In this document: in pieces, positions 1 to 7,341 of the stretch
Position numbering within the stretch: position 1 is the stretch's first letter
Layout of the letters: each line of letters begins with the position of its first letter
Assembly (NCBI RefSeq): GCF_008329965.1
Contig: NZ_CP036150.1
Coordinates: forward strand, 434,001-498,000
Length of the DNA: 64,000 bases
Source of the DNA: Oceanispirochaeta crateris
Lineage (GTDB): Bacteria; Spirochaetota; Spirochaetia; DSM-2461
Reading direction: 5' to 3'
The notes under the pieces: generated by a model
What the model was told of the DNA's origin: nothing
Databases searched by the model: none
Seen by the model: the letters and a program-made list of their open reading frames with translations, nothing else
Made by a program: the position numbers and the translations under genes

Positions 1-1
1 A

Positions 2-688
2 AGAAGTTACCCTGCAAGAAAGCAGAATAAACCTCCTGAGTTGGCAGCTACAGGCCCCAATCAGGTTTGGAGTTGGGATATTACTTTTCTCAAAACAGAT
101 GTGAATGGAATCTTCCTTTACTGCTATATGATCGTTGATGTCTGGAGTCGTAAAATTGTTGGTTGGGAGATACACGAATCTGAATCATCGGAGCTAGCCG
201 AGCAAATGTTTAGAAGGTTAAAAATCATTCATAAACTGGAAGGAATCAGGCTGCATTCTGATAATGGGAATCCCATGAAAGGTGGTACCATGATTATGAC
301 ATTGTATGCATTAGGAGTGATCCCATCTTTTTCAAGACCCAGAGTCAGTGATGATAATCCCTATTCTGAATCTTTGTTCAAAACTTTAAAATATACGGCC
401 GGATACCCAAAGTATTTTAAGGATATACATCAAGCTCGTGTATGGATGGCAGATTTTGTGAATTGGTATAACAATGAGCATAAACATTCAGGAATCTCAT
501 ATATTTCTCCAGCCCAAAGACACTGTGGCGATGGTTCAGAAATAATGGAGAAAAGGAATAAGGTCATAAGAAAAGCAATTAGCAAAACTCCTGAAAGGTG
601 GAGTTCTGATCAAAAGATATGGGAGGATCAGAAACATGTGTATCTGAACCCATCTTTAGAGACTAAGAAGCAACTGATTTCAGCATAA
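2..688 (+). CDS. IS3-family transposase (OrfB), 5' end outside window
   Basis: DDE integrase-core transposase of the IS3 OrfB type, which catalyses cut/copy-and-paste movement of its insertion sequence. The frame is open to the left window edge, so the true start is outside. Catalytic signs visible are WSWDIT (first Asp), HSDNG (second Asp) and DDNPYSESLFKTLK (Glu), followed by the usual FVNWYNNEHKHSGI and SPAQRH C-terminal motifs. All three acidic positions are present, so it may be intact, but the upstream OrfA and the IS end cannot be seen. A second, different IS3 fragment follows directly. Confident on family. Confidence 0.9.
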   Translation, partial: RSYPARKQNKPPELAATGPNQVWSWDITFLKTDVNGIFLYCYMIVDVWSRKIVGWEIHESESSELAEQMFRRLKIIHKLEGIRLHSDNGNPMKGGTMIMTLYALGVIPSFSRPRVSDDNPYSESLFKTLKYTAGYPKYFKDIHQARVWMADFVNWYNNEHKHSGISYISPAQRHCGDGSEIMEKRNKVIRKAISKTPERWSSDQKIWEDQKHVYLNPSLETKKQLISA

Positions 689-727
689 AAAAATCAAAAG
701 TTGTGACAACTATGTTGAAACATTCCG

Positions 728-1096
728 ATGGATACGGCTTTTGTTATGGAAGCTCTGATGCAGGCCATGGTGAGGTACGGTTTACCGGAAATCTTCAATA
801 CCGATCAGGGCAGTCTGTTTACCAGCAACGAGTTCTCATCTCTTCTTAAAGGAGAAATGGTGCGGTTCAGCATGGACGGGAAAGGCCGCGTTCTGGACAA
901 TATTTACATTGAAAGATTCTGGAAAACTCTGAAGTCTGAAGACATTTATCTCTACCGGTATGATACTCTAAACACTCTCCGAAAGGGAATGATGAAATAC
1001 TTCAGATTTTACAATTCAGTCAGGCCTCACCAGAGTCTGAATGGGAACTCTCCGGATGAGATATATTTCCGGGAGTCTAACTTAAAAGTGGCATAA
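728..1096 (+). pseudogene. IS3-family transposase, C-terminal fragment
   Basis: About 120 residues matching the C-terminal half of an IS3/IS150-type OrfB: NTDQGSLFTS carries the second catalytic Asp, DNIYIERFWKTLKSEDIYL the Glu, and FYNSVRPHQSLNGNSPDEIYF the usual end. The first Asp region is missing and an in-frame stop lies just upstream of 728, so the gene is truncated at its 5' end, probably by the insertion that brought the neighbouring transposase. It is not closely similar to the 2-688 protein, so these are remnants of two different elements. Confidence 0.85.
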
Positions 1097-1180
1097 AGCT
1101 GTTTGACTTGAAGGTGCACTATGTTAAATAACATAAAATTATAATAATTTTTGAAACAGTTAGATTTTTGTATTCACAAA

Positions 1181-1219
1181 TAGGACTCCAATCATACGGA
1201 ATTAGTCCTGTATTTTTTT
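1181..1219 (+). terminator. Probable rho-independent terminator
   Basis: The arms AGGACT and AGTCCT, separated by about 16 nt, are followed within four bases by a run of seven T. The stem is short, so strength is uncertain. The rest of 1,097-1,260 is AT-rich and shows no gene. Confidence 0.45.
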
Positions 1220-1264
1220 AGTAGCGTATTATTACACAGATTTTTAATTGTCTTCTCCTTTTTT

Positions 1265-1388
1265 CCAACGTCTAATGAAGATCCTTATCAGACCATCAGG
1301 AACCCGTAAAGGCCTGTGCCCCTTAGGGGTGCCTTCGGCAGCCTTTACTGAACCCTGTTGGCCTGATGAAGGTGGGGTAAGCCGTTGG
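1265..1388. other. Highly structured element (nested stems), possible ncRNA or attC-like site
   Basis: Nested inverted repeats fold the segment onto itself. The outer stem is CCAACG (1265-1270) with CGTTGG (1383-1388). Next comes CATCAGG (1294-1300) with CCTGATG (1362-1368), then GTAAAGGC (1306-1313) with GCCTTTAC (1341-1348). That stem encloses two small hairpins, CCCC-TTA-GGGG and TGCC-TTC-GGCA. All pairings are perfect complements. The boundaries resemble integron R boxes (AAC...GTT) but do not fit the GTTRRRY form used by the array to the right. No coding frame runs through it. It could be a structured RNA leading into the ORF at 1448, a divergent attC, or a mobile-element end. Confidence 0.5.
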
Positions 1389-1447
1389 CAAAAGGGGAGA
1401 GATTCTCTCTCCGGATGATGTTATTTCTTTTTTTATTGGAGGGTTCT

Positions 1448-1681
1448 ATGGATAAGAAAGTGTATACGCCTCAGATTCATGTGGATTCTGCTTTTCTGCT
1501 ACGTCGTGTGGCTTGGGCAGCTGAGAAGCCTATGACATACACATTAGATGAGTGTATCAGGGGGTTGGTGAATCAGGTAGACAGGCAAAAGTTATGTGGA
1601 GCCTGCCGGGATCACCGCTGTTTGGAGTGTCCAGTTAGCCAGTATTATGGCAAATCTGGTCTAGATTCAATCCTACGTTGA
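1448..1681 (+). CDS. Small Cys-rich hypothetical protein (77 aa)
   Basis: The start is the ATG preceded by GGAGGG, eight bases upstream; an earlier in-frame start at 1385 lacks a ribosome site. The protein is basic in its first half and then carries CGACRDHRCLECP, a C-x2-C-x4-C-x2-C arrangement that suggests a bound metal. I do not recognise the family. It reads rightward, opposite to the phage-like element that begins just beyond it, and is followed by a strong hairpin at 1691-1716. It may be a resident or cassette gene rather than part of that element. Confidence 0.55.
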   Translation: MDKKVYTPQIHVDSAFLLRRVAWAAEKPMTYTLDECIRGLVNQVDRQKLCGACRDHRCLECPVSQYYGKSGLDSILR

Positions 1682-1690
1682 TCCTGTATT

Positions 1691-1716
1691 CAGGGCTTAC
1701 CCTTTAGTAAGCCCTG
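1691..1716. terminator. Hairpin between convergent genes
   Basis: A 10-bp perfect stem, CAGGGCTTAC with GTAAGCCCTG, closes a 6-nt loop between the convergent genes ending at 1681 and 1724. There is no long T run on either side, so this is a terminator-like hairpin. It also roughly marks the left end of the phage-like element. Confidence 0.55.
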
Positions 1717-1723
1717 GCAATTC

Positions 1724-1837
1724 CTAGTCTTTCTGATGCTGATCGATTTGTTCATTCAAAATAGCGATATGATTCGTTAACTGATGAATGACATCTTCTA
1801 ATCTTTCAATTTCCTTTTGATAATCCTTCTCTGTCAT
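1724..1837 (-). CDS. Small coiled-coil protein (37 aa)
   Basis: The start is set by AAAGGAGT seven bases before an ATG at 1837; the longer frame to 1951 overlaps the preceding gene and has no ribosome site. The product is a short heptad-rich helix (KEIERLEDVIHQLTNHIAIL) with no membrane segment. It is the last gene of the leftward head operon. A small accessory or lysis-related protein is possible, but nothing in the sequence shows this. Confidence 0.5.
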   Translation of the reverse strand: MTEKDYQKEIERLEDVIHQLTNHIAILNEQIDQHQKD

Positions 1838-1929
1838 AACCTTGACTCCTTTAAAATTGATTCTGTAAGAATCACAGACAGAAAGAAGCTGGTGCTTCAA
1901 AGTATTGAAATGTTTTTGATTTTTTCTTC

Positions 1930-2550
1930 TCAGCCGACCAGATAAGCCCATTTCTCGTTGGAGTCTTTTGTGGGCTTGAAAATGGTCTTGGCTTTCTCAA
2001 TGGCAATGGGGATATTGTTTCCCTTGTGGCTTCTGTAGCCGGTCATATAGTCGCCATAGGGATCATCTATCAAGAGATATGAGATAAGCTTGTTGTGGAC
2101 CATATAACCTGCTAGGGAGACCATATGGTTGATGTGTCCATTGATGTAGTGGGGGAATCGACCTGAGAGGACGGCTCCGCCTCCGTTATCTATATGGGCG
2201 ATAATCTTTTTCAGGGATGTTGCTGTGCTAAAGCGAACTACTTCCTTACCTAATAAAGTGTTTACTGCCCATTCCATCAAGCAGTGAAGTTCATGGGGCG
2301 GGATCAATGGTTGCATGGTTTCTGTGTCGACCAGATCGGGGGCCAGGAGGGCCATTTTTGCTATGGCCTGTTTGGAGTTAAGGAAATGAGTCAGATAATC
2401 CTCGGGCTGCATGTATGAGGGGAAGGGGAGCCTCACTCCTGCCTGCTTCAAGGCCATGATCATGCTGGTGCTGTTGCAGGAAGAGTGAGGGATCAGCTTA
2501 TTATTCCTTTGGGTATGATAATCGATGTCCCTGGAATAATTGACGACCAT
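1930..2550 (-). CDS. C39-like papain-fold cysteine peptidase, possible phage lysin
   Basis: The chosen ATG at 2550 follows AGCAGG and lies 4 nt after the previous stop; a longer frame to 2601 overlaps that gene. The protein (about 206 aa) has the order of a C39/peptidase_C39_2 domain: a Cys near residue 25 (HSSCNSTSMIMALKQAG), then GGGAVLSGRFPHYINGHINHM with the likely catalytic His, then LLIDDPYGDYMTGY with an Asp. There is no signal peptide. In phage contexts such domains often cleave peptidoglycan crosslinks, so an endolysin or virion-associated lysin is the best guess. Its place after the capsid genes fits. Confidence 0.6.
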   Translation of the reverse strand: MVVNYSRDIDYHTQRNNKLIPHSSCNSTSMIMALKQAGVRLPFPSYMQPEDYLTHFLNSKQAIAKMALLAPDLVDTETMQPLIPPHELHCLMEWAVNTLLGKEVVRFSTATSLKKIIAHIDNGGGAVLSGRFPHYINGHINHMVSLAGYMVHNKLISYLLIDDPYGDYMTGYRSHKGNNIPIAIEKAKTIFKPTKDSNEKWAYLVG

Positions 2551-2554
2551 GGGG

Positions 2555-3121
2555 TTACCTGCTGATGTAGATAACAGTGGCGCCGTTAAACTGGACGGCA
2601 CTGGTTTCGTTGCTTATAGAGAGGATCACAGGGTAGCAGAAGTCACAGGCAATGAGTCTGCCGGGGCTGTCATCGGCTATCAGGGTTTCGGCTCCAGCTT
2701 CCAGGGGGACTCTCTGGTTCAGTTCACTGTTTTCTTCGGCGATGATAAGAAAGCGGCCGTCTACCTTTACTTCGCTGATGTCTCCGGTAAAGGTATGGAT
2801 CTTGGCAACGGAGGCGGAGACGGCCAGGAAGATCCACCCGCCGTCTTTGGTCTCTAGGGCTATCAGTCGGTCCGTCAGATCCGTTTCTGTATCTTCTACG
2901 GCGACGGTCTTGGCGTCGATGTCCAGGGCCACAATCGCGTCCTGGGTTTCCACCTGGCGAAGGGTGAGAACCTGGGCATCAGCGCCGCAGCTGACCGACA
3001 GTTGGGGGATGGTGATCCTCATACCGTCCATACCTTGGATGGGGATCAGGAGATTCTCGCCGATGGTGCCGGCCTTCTGGCCTATGGGCTCTACCCGTTC
3101 GGGATAGAAATTAAAACTCAT
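2555..3121 (-). CDS. Head-operon protein of unknown function (188 aa)
   Basis: Immediately downstream of the capsid gene in a tight leftward operon. The sequence is beta-rich, acidic and without Cys-rich or membrane segments apart from a late CDFCYPV. The N-terminus (MSFNFYPERVEPIGQ) and overall make-up suit a structural protein, for example a head decoration or head-closure factor, but I do not recognise a family. In HK97-type gene order this slot usually holds head-tail connector or decoration proteins, which is the only basis for that guess. Confidence 0.6.
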   Translation of the reverse strand: MSFNFYPERVEPIGQKAGTIGENLLIPIQGMDGMRITIPQLSVSCGADAQVLTLRQVETQDAIVALDIDAKTVAVEDTETDLTDRLIALETKDGGWIFLAVSASVAKIHTFTGDISEVKVDGRFLIIAEENSELNQRVPLEAGAETLIADDSPGRLIACDFCYPVILSISNETSAVQFNGATVIYISR

Positions 3122-3154
3122 AATCTATACTCCTTGTACTATTGGATTTCGGTA

Positions 3155-4456
3155 TCAGCCCTTACAGCGCAGGGTGACCATGTTCTTCTCTGGTCTGGTG
3201 ACCAGAAAACCATCTCTCTTACGGAAGCGGAGAAAGATCTCTCCGTATTGCAGACTCTCTGTTGTGCCGTCAAACCTTTTTAGTTCCAAGCCCTTGCGGT
3301 TGCCATGCTGGATGCGCTTGGGGTTCATAAAGACTGCGAAGGGTTCACTCTTCTTTACTTCTCCCGCCTGGGGTAGAAGATCGCACTCCTGATAAGGGTA
3401 CCCGTCTACAAGGCCGGGTTTACCGTCTGAAGGGCCTCTCCACACGGGGCGGCCGTCAGAGTCCTGGATACTGGTAACCCGGGAGAGGACAGACTCATGG
3501 AGGAACCAGCGGCAATGGCGCCTTTCTTCAGCAGGGACCTTGAGGACCGCTTCTCTGAAGTCCAGGTAGGTCAAACCGTAGGGGGAGGCGCTTTTGATGT
3601 AGTGAGACAGGGGTCCCTTGATGGACAAGACTCCCGTAAAGGGTGACTCATTGGCGGTCAGGCACTGGCGGTCAAACTCTTGGCCATAGGCATCTGTAAA
3701 CTCCTCTATAAACATCTGGCCCAGCTCGGCGTAGATATCCTCTTCAAACTCATCGTACCAGGGGATAAAGCCTGCCAGGGTATAGGCTTTCAGTTCCACA
3801 CGCTTTCCCATCTGAGGTTTGCTGTCGGTGATCTGCTGGCCATAGCTTGTGAGCCAGTTCAGAATCACCCCGCCTCTGTCCCTCTGGGGGAGGAAAAGGG
3901 AGGGGCCTGTCATGGGACGATTGGAGACCAGACTCATCATGACGCTGGTCTTGCGGGCGTCACTCATGATCTGGGTCTCGTAGATGGGATTGATCAGATA
4001 CTGATCATTGCTTGTCATATCCCCCATGGGGGTACCCACTGAGTCTTTACTGACCCAGCCCTTGCCGGCAACCCAGTTCATGTCCCTGGGATTCACCCAG
4101 CTCTCACCCTTAATATTGGGGATGGCCTTGAGTTCGCCCAAAGAGGCTTGATTATTCCGCCAGACACCGGCGATGGTTTTACCAAGGTTATAGCAGAACT
4201 CCTCTCGGCTTAGGACTTTGGCCGATGAGGTTGTGGTTTTGAGAGAGTCCTTCAAGGCAGATATGGTGCTCTTCATTGCCTGCAGTTCCCGGCTGTTTTC
4301 CTCATCCATCTTGGAAAGGGCTTCGGCCATGGATTCCAGGATTTCTTCTTTCTCCTGGAAATACTGCTTAGCCAGCTTTTCATCTGGAAAGCCCTCCGAC
4401 TCGATCCGCTTCATGGATTTCAGAAGCTCCGTCAGTTTCTTTAAGATCTCATTCAT
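3155..4456 (-). CDS. HK97-type major capsid protein with N-terminal scaffold domain
   Basis: 433 aa. Residues 1-85 form a charged coiled coil rich in Glu/Lys, as in the delta (scaffold) domain that HK97-type capsid proteins carry at the N-terminus and the prohead protease removes. The remainder has the length and late-domain features of the HK97 fold (AYTLAGFIPWYDEFEED, HCRWFLHESVLSRV, YPYQECDLLP, FAVFMNPKRIQ). It follows the protease gene with a short overlap. This is the shell protein of the particle. The C-terminal RFRKRDGFLVTRPEKNMVTL is also typical. Confidence 0.85.
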   Translation of the reverse strand: MNEILKKLTELLKSMKRIESEGFPDEKLAKQYFQEKEEILESMAEALSKMDEENSRELQAMKSTISALKDSLKTTTSSAKVLSREEFCYNLGKTIAGVWRNNQASLGELKAIPNIKGESWVNPRDMNWVAGKGWVSKDSVGTPMGDMTSNDQYLINPIYETQIMSDARKTSVMMSLVSNRPMTGPSLFLPQRDRGGVILNWLTSYGQQITDSKPQMGKRVELKAYTLAGFIPWYDEFEEDIYAELGQMFIEEFTDAYGQEFDRQCLTANESPFTGVLSIKGPLSHYIKSASPYGLTYLDFREAVLKVPAEERRHCRWFLHESVLSRVTSIQDSDGRPVWRGPSDGKPGLVDGYPYQECDLLPQAGEVKKSEPFAVFMNPKRIQHGNRKGLELKRFDGTTESLQYGEIFLRFRKRDGFLVTRPEKNMVTLRCKG

Positions 4457-5117
4457 AATGTCCTCCGTGTGATTTGATTATTCCTTTCCAGAAGGACGGG
4501 ATGGTCTCTTCTGATACAAGGCTGAGTTCTTCTGGGGGGATAAAGTCGCGGTTCAGGGCCATGGGGTTGCTGGGGATGTTGCAGATGGAGAACTCCAGGA
4601 GCTCCTGGCTGCGGAATATAAGGGTGGACTCGCCATCCACCTCAGCGATCTCTACTTCCCTGACCATAAATCCTACGCTTCCAGCTCTAATCACACCGGC
4701 AGCCACGCGGCGGCCTATGCCCCAGCCAAAGGGATCAATCTCTTGAGAATTGAATAGGATATTACCGCCCAAAATTCTATCTTTTACGGCTGTATCCTGT
4801 GAGAATCCTATGGCAGGGATTCGGCTGTCGTGGGCCCAGAGGATAACTGGATTCTTGAGATAGTGCTTCAGGTCCCATCCGGCGGGATCAATACGCTCGT
4901 CGTCCCGGTCCAGGTCGAAGGTACTGAAAACCCAGGGAAAAAGTTCTTCCTTTGGATCATTGGATTTCCTGAAAAATGCTCCCCCCATAAAGACTTTGAA
5001 TTCCTCTTTGAGAACGCCTTTGGGGCTGACAAGGTCTCCCTCTTTAAAGATTTGAGCCAAAGCGTTGAAGTTCCTGATTTCCTTTCCTGTTTCCAGTGCC
5101 TTGCAGTCTATGAACAT
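4449..5117 (-). CDS. HK97-type prohead protease (S78 family)
   Basis: Serine protease that matures the prohead by cutting the scaffold domain of the capsid protein. Visible signs are DRDDERIDPAGWDLKHYLKN and VILWAHD (catalytic His), the GSVGFMVREVEI segment, and SQELLEFSICNIPSNPMAL with the nucleophilic Ser in EFSICNIPSN. Length (222 aa) fits the family. It overlaps the capsid gene by a few bases downstream and follows the response-regulator gene with a 10-bp overlap, so all are translated from one message. Confidence 0.88.
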   Translation of the reverse strand: MFIDCKALETGKEIRNFNALAQIFKEGDLVSPKGVLKEEFKVFMGGAFFRKSNDPKEELFPWVFSTFDLDRDDERIDPAGWDLKHYLKNPVILWAHDSRIPAIGFSQDTAVKDRILGGNILFNSQEIDPFGWGIGRRVAAGVIRAGSVGFMVREVEIAEVDGESTLIFRSQELLEFSICNIPSNPMALNRDFIPPEELSLVSEETIPSFWKGIIKSHGGHYE

Positions 5118-5764
5118 ATACTTTCCTCCCTTTCGATAATGCCATTGCGAATGGCAAAGTGGATCAGCTGGTCTACACTGGATAGTCCGTACTTAATCCT
5201 TACAGTGTGCTTGTGTTTCTCTACAGTCTTTATATTCAAATGGAGCATTTCGGAGATCTCAATATTTGTGTAACTCCTGGCTGAAAGTTCCAGGATCTGA
5301 GCCTGACGAACAGTAACGTCGGTGTATTTCTGGAAGTACTTTTCATAGTCGTTATCCCTTAAAAGCTCCCATACTTCTTCGGGGTATATCTTTTGCCCCC
5401 AAGAGACCCGCTCCAGGCAGTCATAAGCCTGTTCATAGGTAGCCGAGTAGTCGATCAGACCTGTGGCTCCTTGCTTGGCGCATTTGACGCCTATCATCTT
5501 GTTCAGCTTCCGGCAGTAAGCCAGGATAAGAGGGTGGTAATCTCTGGATTGGATACTTTTAAGAATCGAAAGGCCGTTCATGCCAGGCAGGAACAAATCG
5601 AGGATTATTAAATTGGGGCGCATCTCTTCAATACATCTGAGCGCTTCAGGTCCCCGGGAACAATAGGCACAGATTGTACCCAGCTGACTTTGTTCCACCG
5701 TATGTGTGATGATGGAACCGATGAAGGCATCCTTCCCGGAGACCATGATTTCCTTGGTCTTCAC
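5108..5764 (-). CDS. LuxR/NarL-type response regulator embedded in the phage head operon
   Basis: 218 aa: an N-terminal receiver (about 4-125) and a LuxR HTH (about 148-210, TVRQAQILELSARSYTNIEISEML with KTVEKHKHTV). The phospho-acceptor Asp56 is present (ILDLFLPGMNG), but the acidic pair expected near residues 8-11 is absent (MVSGKD). The conserved Thr/Ser and Lys positions are also replaced (LILAYC, GLIDYS), so it may work without phosphorylation. It overlaps the portal stop by 4 bp and the protease start by 10 bp, so it is a true operon member. A response regulator at this position is unusual. It may bind the dyads at 7076 and 11682, whose 7-2-7 spacing resembles NarL-family sites (inference). 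Confidence 0.85.
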   Translation of the reverse strand: MKTKEIMVSGKDAFIGSIITHTVEQSQLGTICAYCSRGPEALRCIEEMRPNLIILDLFLPGMNGLSILKSIQSRDYHPLILAYCRKLNKMIGVKCAKQGATGLIDYSATYEQAYDCLERVSWGQKIYPEEVWELLRDNDYEKYFQKYTDVTVRQAQILELSARSYTNIEISEMLHLNIKTVEKHKHTVRIKYGLSSVDQLIHFAIRNGIIEREESICS

Positions 5765-7041
5765 AGAATGTCCTCAGTGAACTGTTGTTCATTAGACGGG
5801 CACTTACCGCCCCATTTTCCCTTGAACTGTGGATTTTGATCTTTTGATTCAAAAGAATCTGCATTTTTTTTATTTTTTTGAGGATTCTGGTGCCATTTAT
5901 CTCCCCAGGGCTTGGGAGGGAGACCTCTTTCAGCGAGAACATCATTGATAGTCTTCAGTCCCGCTTCTATTTCCCGGATATCTCTTTGGCTCTTTTCGTC
6001 CGCTGATTCCTGCAGTTCAGGAATGCTGCTGAGATCAAAAGATCCACGTTCCTTAAGGCCAAAACGGACAAAGAACTGTGTCTCTAAAATCTGTTCAAAG
6101 TTTTTGAGTAAGGGGATGATAGTATACTTCCAAAAAGCGCTGTGCTGACTGGCGGTATCGCTGCCGCTAAGAGAGCTCTTTGAGTCCTGGATATTGGCTA
6201 CCCGGGGAGGTATCCCGTAACGGGAGAGAAGGGTATAGAGATTCCATCGTTTCAGGTCGAAGGACTTGAGGGCTGCGGGTGTAACGGTCAGAGACTGGAA
6301 GGAGGTTCCTTTACCTAGGACGGCAATGGACCGAGCCTTCCGGTTACGGCCATAGCTGGACTCCCAGCGCTTCTCCAAGCGATCAGCCTCTTCTTCTCTG
6401 AGGATCTGGTCGGTCTTGAGTATTCCTTCAGGAACAGCATTATTTTTTAATAGCTTGCTGATACTCTTGTTGGATCGAATATCTTGCAGAATCTCATCCG
6501 ATAGGGCTATGAGAGGTGTTACTCCGCGGTGAGGATTCCAGGGATTCCAGTCCCGAAAGTGAATCAGTTCATCGGGGAGAATGGGTATCTCACCCTGATC
6601 CGTGGCATAGAACCATCGAATGACCTTGCCATATTCCACCCAGGCCCGCATCTTACGGGGATTGAGAACGTAGATTTCCCGGGGTATTCCAGCGCTATAT
6701 TCGTCACCGAAAAACCAGAAGGCTTCGCCTTCTAGAAACCACCAGGCTGCCGTCTCTTTCCATAGATCACAGCGGTTCATACCGGGGTTAACATCGCGGA
6801 ACAGATTGAAAATTAGCCCGGAGGAGACTTCCTTACCGTTCATGGTGATAAGAAAAGGGGCCCTGCCGATATTTCGTATCAGAATACTGATGCAGATATT
6901 GACCCAAGAGTGAGACCGGTAGGGATCTGTAACTGTCTCAGAGGGCTCCCGTTCAAAAGGATTATCAAGACCCATAAACTCGGAAAATGAGAGCACTTTG
7001 AATATTTTTCTGAGGTTACGACCCCACCGGCTTCCACTCAT
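5761..7041 (-). CDS. HK97-type portal protein
   Basis: 426 aa portal subunit, which forms the dodecameric DNA entry ring of the head. Recognisable family signs are NICISILIRNIGRAPF near residue 50, WWFLEGEAFWFFG, IPREIYVLNPRKM, ELIHFRDWNPWNPHRGVTPL, and the C-terminal RYGIPPRVANI plus FEQILETQFFVRFG. The C-terminal 40 residues are charged and low-complexity. It is the first gene of the second leftward unit; a dyad operator lies 35 bp upstream of its start. Downstream it overlaps the response regulator by 4 bp. Confidence 0.88.
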   Translation of the reverse strand: MSGSRWGRNLRKIFKVLSFSEFMGLDNPFEREPSETVTDPYRSHSWVNICISILIRNIGRAPFLITMNGKEVSSGLIFNLFRDVNPGMNRCDLWKETAAWWFLEGEAFWFFGDEYSAGIPREIYVLNPRKMRAWVEYGKVIRWFYATDQGEIPILPDELIHFRDWNPWNPHRGVTPLIALSDEILQDIRSNKSISKLLKNNAVPEGILKTDQILREEEADRLEKRWESSYGRNRKARSIAVLGKGTSFQSLTVTPAALKSFDLKRWNLYTLLSRYGIPPRVANIQDSKSSLSGSDTASQHSAFWKYTIIPLLKNFEQILETQFFVRFGLKERGSFDLSSIPELQESADEKSQRDIREIEAGLKTINDVLAERGLPPKPWGDKWHQNPQKNKKNADSFESKDQNPQFKGKWGGKCPSNEQQFTEDIL

Positions 7042-7075
7042 AAGGCCAGTGTAGAAAGAAATAAAGTGATCTGGG

Positions 7076-7093
7076 GGTAGGGTTTACCCTACC
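7076..7093 (-). promoter_or_regulatory. Dyad operator, copy 1, before portal
   Basis: A perfect dyad with arms GGTAGGGT and ACCCTACC around TT, preceded on the minus strand by A5. The 2-nt centre is too tight for an RNA hairpin, so a protein-binding site is more likely than a terminator. The same dyad occurs at 11682-11697 before the xis-terL unit, the only other copy I found. Confidence 0.65.
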
Positions 7094-7341
7094 TTTTTAG
7101 GAATATTCTGTTCTTGTTTTAGTGACTCTTACCCCCTGGGTGTTCTTTTATTCTTATGACACGAGTCATTACTAAACATTGAATGAAAAAATAAGAATGA
7201 AGTAAACAAATGATAAGTATTAAGGCTAAAGATAGGATTTTTTCACAATAGATAGAAAAACAATTGATTTTTATATTTGGAGAACCAAAGTATTATTTAC
7301 CCAATATTTAAAAATTCAAATCATCAGGATCTTTTAGTTGA
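7094..7341. other. AT-rich intergenic region, left junction of inserted cargo
   Basis: No coding frame is convincing here. Composition drops sharply from the GC-richer phage genes to AT-rich DNA, which suggests that the HD-GYP segment entered between the dyad before portal and the end of terL. No direct repeat was recognised at the two borders. Confidence 0.4.

Noticed and set aside
1097-1290. 5' arm of the split attC on the left side of the phage-like element
   Set aside because: AAATAACATAAA and GGCATAAAGCTG resemble parts of attC, but no stretch matches the expected 5' arm of site 5 or pairs with the half site at 13011.
2652-3107. Rightward frames opposite the head genes (several between 2.5 and 11.5 kb)
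   Set aside because: They are antisense to well-supported phage genes, have no ribosome sites and follow the third-base bias of the true strand.
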